DNA from: an uncultured Solirubrobacteraceae bacterium
Lineage (GTDB): Bacteria; Actinomycetota; Thermoleophilia; Solirubrobacterales; Solirubrobacteraceae
Direction of reading: 5' to 3'
Length of the DNA stretch: 23,787 nucleotides
NCBI GenBank assembly: GCA_955652345.1
Contig: CATPBV010000149.1
Location: forward strand, 1-23,787
The first letter of the stretch is position 1. The number at the start of each line of letters is the position of its first letter. The position numbers and the translations under genes are program-made. Shown here piece after piece: positions 1 through 5,600 of this stretch. The notes under the pieces were generated by a model, which worked only from the letters and a program-made list of their open reading frames with translations, searched no databases and was not told where the DNA came from.

Positions 1-1
1 C

Positions 2-535
2 TTCATCGGCGGGCTCAAGGCGCATGCGAAGGCGTACATCGCCGTGACCGCGCCGACGGTCAACTCCTACAAGCGGCTGGTAGTCGGCGCTCCGACGAGC
101 GGCGCGACGTGGGCGCCGGCATACGTCAGCTACGGATACAACAACCGCACGCAGATGCTCCGGATCCCCGCGCCCGGACGGATCGAGGACCGAACCGTCG
201 ACGGCTCCTGCAATCCGTACCTGGCGGCGACCGCGATGCTGGCAGCCGGGTTGGACGGGATCGAGCGTGGCCTTGATCCGGGAGACCCAAACTCAGAGAA
301 CCTCTACACCATGAGCATCGCCGATCGCGAGCAGGCGGGGATCGAGCTTCTTCCGGCCAATCTGCTCGACGCGACCCGCGAGCTCGAGCGCTGCGATGTG
401 CTCCGGGCAGCGTTCGGCAAGGTCCGCGACGGCGACTACGTCGACTACTTCATCAAGGTCAAGCGAGCCGAATGGCAAGCGGCGCACGAGCAGATCACCA
501 AGTGGGAGCTCGACCGCTACCTCCAGCTGTTCTAA
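2..535 (+). CDS. Glutamine synthetase, type III-like (GlnT), C-terminal part, 5' truncated by the window
   Basis: This is the C-terminal 177 residues of a glutamine synthetase, which makes glutamine from glutamate, ammonia and ATP in the cytoplasm. The open frame runs in from the window edge, so the true start lies outside. Visible family features are the segment FIGGLKAHAKAYIAVTAP at the left edge, NSYKRL, the active-site stretch NRTQMLRIPAPGRIEDRT with its conserved arginines, and VDGSCNPYLAATAML, which matches the R-x-E-x-R and NPYLA signatures of the family. The C-terminus lacks the adenylylation loop typical of GlnA type I-beta and resembles the GlnT/type III glutamate-ammonia ligase group. 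The subclass is inferred from this fragment alone. The gene ends 4 bp before the convergent exonuclease gene, so no separate terminator space exists between them. Confidence 0.85.
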   Translation, partial: FIGGLKAHAKAYIAVTAPTVNSYKRLVVGAPTSGATWAPAYVSYGYNNRTQMLRIPAPGRIEDRTVDGSCNPYLAATAMLAAGLDGIERGLDPGDPNSENLYTMSIADREQAGIELLPANLLDATRELERCDVLRAAFGKVRDGDYVDYFIKVKRAEWQAAHEQITKWELDRYLQLF

Positions 536-539
536 ACGT

Positions 540-1544
540 CTAACCCGGAGCGAACCGCAGGCTGCCGCGGAAGCGGTCCTCGGCCCGGACCAGCCTGCCG
601 ACGGTCTGCGGCTCGAACGCGTCGAGGTGCGCGGCAAGGGCGATGAACGCCAGCGCCGTCATCAGCGCGTCGGCGAGCGCGTGATGCGGCTCCTCCGGGT
701 CCTGCCCGAGCGCCCGAGCAAGTCTCGTCAGCGGCAGCCCCGCCGGCGACGGCTCGCCGCGGTTGTGCAGCCACAGGCGGCCAAGCACCTGGGTGTCCGC
801 CGCGTTGGGGAGCCGGGTGCGGTGCCGCGCGAACAGCGGGCCGAGGAAGCTCCGCTCGATCACGGCAGTATGGAACACCGGTTGATGACCCGACAGCGCC
901 CCGAGTAGCAGCTCGAACGCCTCGTCGACGGTTGGCGCGCCCTCGAGATCCTCCGGGCGCAGTTTGTGCGCCATCAGGGCGCCGGTTCCTGATGGCCGCG
1001 CGGTACGCACGAGGGTGTACAGCGCTCCGCCGAGCCTCACCCTCCCGCTCTCGATTGGTACCGCGCCGAGCGCGACGATGTGATCGTGCCGCGGGTCGAG
1101 GCCGGTGAGCTCGAGGTCGATCGCACACCACCGCTCCTCGCGCCAAGGCCTGCCGAGCGAACGCCTCGTGGAGTTGCGGCGGGGCGGCGCCGGGAGGTGC
1201 GGCGCCACCGGCCTCGCCGGGCTGGTGCGCGGTTGATCGAGGAGCGGTCCAGCCGCCGCCTCCGGGATGCGGTAGCAGAGCGCGTCCTGCGCGGCAATCG
1301 CCCGAGACTCGGCAGGCAGCGTGTCACCCGGGCCGAGCCGGCGCCGAGCATCGGCGAGGTCGAGCGCGCCGCTGTGGACCACGCGCACGAACGGGCCGCC
1401 CGAGATCGTCGTCCCCGCGGGGTGAAACTCGATCTCAGCTTCGGAGATCAGGCCGCCGAGGTCGGCCGGCGAGAGCACATCGAATGGCGGGCGCCGGGCT
1501 ACGAACCGCGCGATCTCGCCGGGGCCCGAGTTCGTCTCCGGCAT
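540..1544 (-). CDS. DEDDh 3'-5' exonuclease (DnaQ-like) with N-terminal cNMP-binding-like domain
   Basis: A 334-residue protein in two parts. Residues 20-100 resemble the start of cyclic-nucleotide-binding domains found in CBS/DUF294 proteins (PPFDVLSPADLGGLI, then EFHPAGTTI), but the region looks shortened. A Pro/Arg-rich linker (105-135) follows. Residues 138-310 form a DnaQ-type exonuclease. Exo I is AIDLELTGLD with D143 and E145. Exo III is HHALADA with H287 and D292, which places it in the DEDDh class. At Exo II, where HNAxFDxxFL is usual, the sequence is HTAVIERSFL, so the metal-binding Asp is Glu (E230). This is conservative and may be typical of the subfamily. The protein probably degrades DNA or RNA 3' ends; its substrate cannot be told from sequence. 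It is the last gene of the minus-strand run, 41 nt after the zinc ribbon gene. The start at 1544 is an ATG that retains the whole N-terminal domain. Confidence 0.8.
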   Translation of the reverse strand: MPETNSGPGEIARFVARRPPFDVLSPADLGGLISEAEIEFHPAGTTISGGPFVRVVHSGALDLADARRRLGPGDTLPAESRAIAAQDALCYRIPEAAAGPLLDQPRTSPARPVAPHLPAPPRRNSTRRSLGRPWREERWCAIDLELTGLDPRHDHIVALGAVPIESGRVRLGGALYTLVRTARPSGTGALMAHKLRPEDLEGAPTVDEAFELLLGALSGHQPVFHTAVIERSFLGPLFARHRTRLPNAADTQVLGRLWLHNRGEPSPAGLPLTRLARALGQDPEEPHHALADALMTALAFIALAAHLDAFEPQTVGRLVRAEDRFRGSLRFAPG

Positions 1545-1585
1545 CCCCGAAAGCTACCTCCCCACAGAGGCTGGCCGGGCCGGGG

Positions 1586-1828
1586 TTATCCGGCGCCGAT
1601 GAGCGAGAGCCGCAATGCCTGCTGCGGCGCCAGGTAGACGCTCCAGCGCTCCCCGCAGTCGGGGCAGCGGCACTGCACCGCCGGGTCGTAGCCGTCGAGC
1701 ACCGCCTCCCAGCGCACCTGCTCGCTTCGCAGGCAGATCGGGCACGCCAGCGAGGCGATCACGAGCGAGTCGGGATCGTCGGCGCGAAAGCGTGCGGTGT
1801 CGGCGAGGGCGGGCACGAGGAGGAGCAT
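1586..1828 (-). CDS. Small zinc ribbon protein, 80 aa, function unknown
   Basis: An 80-residue protein with two CPxC-type knuckles. The first is ACPICLRSEQVRWEA at about residues 29-32. The second is CRCPDCGERWSVYLAP at about residues 53-58. Together they form a classic treble-clef or zinc-ribbon metal site of four cysteines. The C-terminus is hydrophobic (ALRLSLIGAG). I do not recognise the family. Zinc ribbons of this size are often nucleic-acid- or protein-binding adaptors, but no role can be assigned. I chose the ATG at 1828 because the same frame extends upstream only through the hydrolase gene, and the codons upstream of it are not protein-like. It lies between the hydrolase (43 nt) and the exonuclease (41 nt) on the same strand, suggesting cotranscription. 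The Shine-Dalgarno is weak. A perfect GC palindrome sits just upstream. Confidence 0.65.
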   Translation of the reverse strand: MLLLVPALADTARFRADDPDSLVIASLACPICLRSEQVRWEAVLDGYDPAVQCRCPDCGERWSVYLAPQQALRLSLIGAG

Positions 1829-1852
1829 GGCGCAACGCCCCGAGGCGGGCAA

Positions 1853-1868
1853 CCCCCCAGCTGGGGGG
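1853..1868. repeat. 16-bp perfect palindrome CCCCCCAGCTGGGGGG
   Basis: Six C, then AGCT, then six G make a self-complementary 16-mer in the 43-nt gap between the alpha/beta hydrolase stop and the zinc ribbon start. It could form a very stable short hairpin in RNA if bulged at the centre, or serve as a protein-binding site. There is no U-tract in either direction, so a classical intrinsic terminator is not shown. It could lower expression of the two downstream genes or protect the upstream mRNA 3' end. Confidence 0.6.
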
Positions 1869-1871
1869 CCG

Positions 1872-2642
1872 CTACTGCCGCAGGAAGTCGAGCACGAGGC
1901 GTCGGAACTCCTCGGGGGTCTCGAGCGGCGCCAGATGGCCGGCGCCTTCGATGACGACGTGGCGAGCGCGTGGCAGCGCGCCCGCCATGAGTTCGGCTCC
2001 GTCCCGGAAGTCCGGCATGTCGCGATCACCCGCCGCCACGAGCGCGGGAATGTCGAGGCCGGCCAGGACATCTGGATCGTCCTCGAGCGGATCGGGCGCT
2101 TCAGGCGCTTCACCCTCGGACGCACCGGCTGCTTGCAGCTCGAACGCGCGCCGCTGCATCGCGGCGACGCGCTCGCGCACGCTCGCGGGCGAATCGGGCA
2201 GAGTCCAGGCGCTCACGACCGCCTCGACGGCCGCGTCGATGTCGCCGCGCTCGAGCGCGCTCTCTTCGGCTTCCCAGGCGGCCTGGAGCTGCGGTGAGGG
2301 CATCAGTCCGGGCGGCGGTGCGGAGACCAGGACGAGCGCCGAGATCCGCGATCGCGCGACCACCGCGGCGCGCAGCGCAACCGCCCCGCCGAACGAGTTG
2401 CCCACGAGCGCGGCGCGGTCGATCCCGCACGTATCCATGGTCTGAAGGACGGCCGTCCACGGCGCGCCCGACCCCTCGCTCGCCGGCGCCTCGCCGAAGC
2501 CCGGAAGATCGAGAGCGAGGACCCGATACCCGGGCGCCGCGATCGGCTCCAGGTGCTCTGACCACATGCCGCGATCGGCGACCCCGGCATGCAGCAGCAC
2601 AACGGCCGGGCCGCTGCCGGCCTCGTCGTAGGGAAGCGTCAC
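1872..2642 (-). CDS. Alpha/beta hydrolase fold protein
   Basis: A complete 256-residue alpha/beta hydrolase. The oxyanion-hole region is VVLLHAGVADRGMW (residues 14-27), the strand/loop LALDLPGFGEA follows at 42-52, and the nucleophile elbow is GNSFGG with Ser83. The catalytic acid is probably Asp208 in GDRDMPDF, and the catalytic His is His236 in GAGHLAPLE. A cap region rich in Ala/Glu lies between about 115 and 190. All triad members are present, so it should be an active hydrolase (esterase, lactonase or C-C hydrolase type). The substrate is not predictable. It starts with GTG at 2642 after a 15-nt gap from the stop of the giant signalling gene, so it is very likely in the same transcript. 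There is no clear Shine-Dalgarno in that gap, and reinitiation or coupling is possible. Confidence 0.85.
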   Translation of the reverse strand: MTLPYDEAGSGPAVVLLHAGVADRGMWSEHLEPIAAPGYRVLALDLPGFGEAPASEGSGAPWTAVLQTMDTCGIDRAALVGNSFGGAVALRAAVVARSRISALVLVSAPPPGLMPSPQLQAAWEAEESALERGDIDAAVEAVVSAWTLPDSPASVRERVAAMQRRAFELQAAGASEGEAPEAPDPLEDDPDVLAGLDIPALVAAGDRDMPDFRDGAELMAGALPRARHVVIEGAGHLAPLETPEEFRRLVLDFLRQ

Positions 2643-2657
2643 CCGGCCAACGGTACT

Positions 2658-5600
2658 TCAGCGCCAGGGCTCGCCGGACACGGCCGGCTGCCAGAGCTCG
2701 CGCAGCGGAGTCGGGTCGAGCAGGAGCGCCTCGATCTCCTCGGGCGGCAGGGCCTTCGCAAAGTAGTGGCCCTGACCGAGCTTGCATCCGATCTCTCGAA
2801 GCCGCCTGAGCTGAGCGGCGTGCTCGATCCCCTCGGCGACGGTCTCGAGTTCGAACGTCTCTCCAAGTTTGATGATCGCGCGAGTCAGCGCCGAGTCGCC
2901 GGCGCCTTTCGACAAGTCGTCGACGAACTGCTTGGCGACCTTGATCCGGTCGAGCGGGAGGCGCTGGAGGTACCCGAGGGACGAATAGCCCGTCCCGAAG
3001 TCGTCGATCGCGAGCTTGACCCCAAGCTTCTTCAATCCGATCAGGCGCTCCATCGTCGCGTCGGTGTCCTGCATGAACACGCTCTCGGTGAGCTCGAGGA
3101 TCAATCTGCTGGGCTCCAGACGGGATTCCTGCAGCGCAGCGGCGAGCTGGTCGACCAGCTCGGGCTCGTACAGCTCGGCGGGCGAGATGTTCACGCTGAT
3201 CGTCAACGGCATCTGTTCCCCCGCTCGCCGCTGCCAGCGCATCACCTGGCGGCAAGCTTCGCGCAGGACCCAGTGCCCCACGGGCCGGACCAGCCCTGTC
3301 TCCTCAGCCAGCGCCAGGAACTCGGACGGGCCGATCAGGCCGCGCGTTGGATGCTGCCAGCGGAGCAGCGCCTCGAACCCGTCGATCGCGCCCCCCGCGA
3401 GCGACACGATCGGCTGGTAGTGGATCGTGAAGTCCTGCTGGCTGAGAGCGCGTTCGAGGTCCGCCTTGAGCTCGAGGCGTGCGAGCAGCCCCGCGTGCAT
3501 TCCCGGAGCGAAGAACCTGTAGCTGCCCTTCTTCTCGCTCTTGGCCATGTACATCGCGAGATCCGCGTTGCGAAGCAGGTCCGGTGCCTGCTCTGAGCGC
3601 TGTCCCGACGGACCCACCGCGATCCCGATGCTCGCTCGGACGAAGACCTCGGTGCCGGCGAGCGTGAACGGGGGTTGCAGAGCCTCGAGCACGCGTTCGG
3701 CGCTGCGTGCCGCCCCCGCCGGATCGCCGACGTCCTCGAGCAGGATCGCGAACTCGTCCCCGCTGATTCGCGCGGCTGTATCCGACTCGCGGACGCAGCC
3801 ACGCAAGCGCTGCGCGACCGCGATCAGCAGCTCGTCGCCGACGGAGTGTCCAAGCGAGTCGTTGATCGTCTTGAAGTCGTCGAGGTCGAGGAACAGGACG
3901 GCGAGGTTGGTCTTGCTCCGCTGAGCTCGCCGCACCGCGTGTTCGACGCTCTCGGTCAAGAGGACACGGTTCGCGAGGTTCGTGAGCGAGTCGTGGAACG
4001 CCATGTGGTTCAGCTGGCCGGCGATCTGGCGCTCGCGCTCATACGCGCTGGTCAGCTCTTTCACGCTGTAGTCGAGCCGGCGGTTCGCGTCCTCGAGTTG
4101 CGAGGTCCGCCGGCTGAGCGACGAGGCCAAGTCCTGGGCGGCAGCAAGCCCGTCGGCGTTTTCGAGCGCCGCCCCCGCCAGCGTCGCCACAAATCCTGCG
4201 AGCCGGCGCTCCTCGTCCCCGAACAGCCCGCTGATCCGGTGGTGCTCGACGTAGAAGCACCCCACCGGGCGGCCGCGCAGCGAGATCGGTGCGCACAGCG
4301 CCGAGCGAACGCCGCTGTACGCCAGGCGCATTCGGAGGGGGTCCTCTCGACTGTCTTCGAACGAGTAGACCAGGATCTCGTCCTTGCCCATCGCCTCCAG
4401 CGCCATCGCCTGCCAGTAGTCCTGAATCCCGGCGTCGCTCGCTCCGGCGACGACCCTTAGATCGGTGAGCTGCCCATCGGGCGGCACGGCCATGCTCACG
4501 CACTCCTCCCCGCGCAGCAGCGACACGCCGGCCTCGCTGACGGTCTCATAGATCGCCTCAGTGGAGAGTCCGGTCGCGATCCGCCTGCCCAACTCGAGCA
4601 ACGTCGCGAAGCGGTCGGCAAGTGACAGCGTGATCTCCTCGTCGGTGTGCGCGAGTACGACAGAGCCAACCGCCTCGGGCTGTTGGATCGGCTCTGCTCG
4701 CAGCGCGGCCAGCCCGCGCGTGGCCTCCACGACGTCGCGCTCCGCCTCCGGGTAACCGAGCGCCTGCCCGGTGCGTCCCTTGGCCAGCAGCGTCTGGAGA
4801 TACTCGAAGCGAGCACCCTGCGACTCGGCGACGCCGAGGCTCTGCTCGAACAGCCGTCGCGCCCGGCGCGGGCGTCCCCGGGCAGCCTCCGCCAGCGCCA
4901 TCTCCCTGAGTGCATGCGGCAGGTTGTTGCGATAGCTCCGCGCCAGACGCAGGCCCCGGCGGGCAGCGCGCCGCGCTCGGCGCAGCGTCACCGCCCGGCC
5001 GCGCGGATCCGAGACGGGCGCGCGTGAAGCCTGGAGCCTCAGCGCCGTCGCCAGCCAAGGGAGGATCGGGGAGACGTACTCCTGCCGGAGGCCCTTCTCC
5101 CTCACCATGCGCCAGGCGCGTTGGAGGACCTCCGCGGCCTCGTCGGGACGGCCCGCGCCGATCAACCCGATCGCGCTCGCCTGGAGCACTTCGGCGCGGG
5201 TGTGGACGTCGCCGACCGGCCTCGCAAGCTCTTGTTCGATCGCCTCGAGCGGCACGTGCCCGCCTGTCGCCTTCGCCCACGCGCCGAGGCTGATTCCCGA
5301 TGCCTGCGCTTCGCCGCTGTCCACGCCTTCGCGGTGCAGCGCTCGCGCGATGTCGGCCGCTTCCGCGAGCTCGCCGCGACGGTAGTGGGCGAACGCCATG
5401 TGCCACTTCGCCGTGTTCAGCTCCCAGCGGTCGCCGGTGCTTTCGAGCAGCCTGATCGCCTCCTTGCAGGAAGCGATGCTCTCCTCGTACTCCGAGGCCG
5501 AATACAGGACGACACCGAGGAAGTGAAGCGACTGACCTTCCCCCCAGCGATCGCCTTGCGCGCGGCGGATCGCCAGCGACTTCCGGGCGTAGGCGATTCC

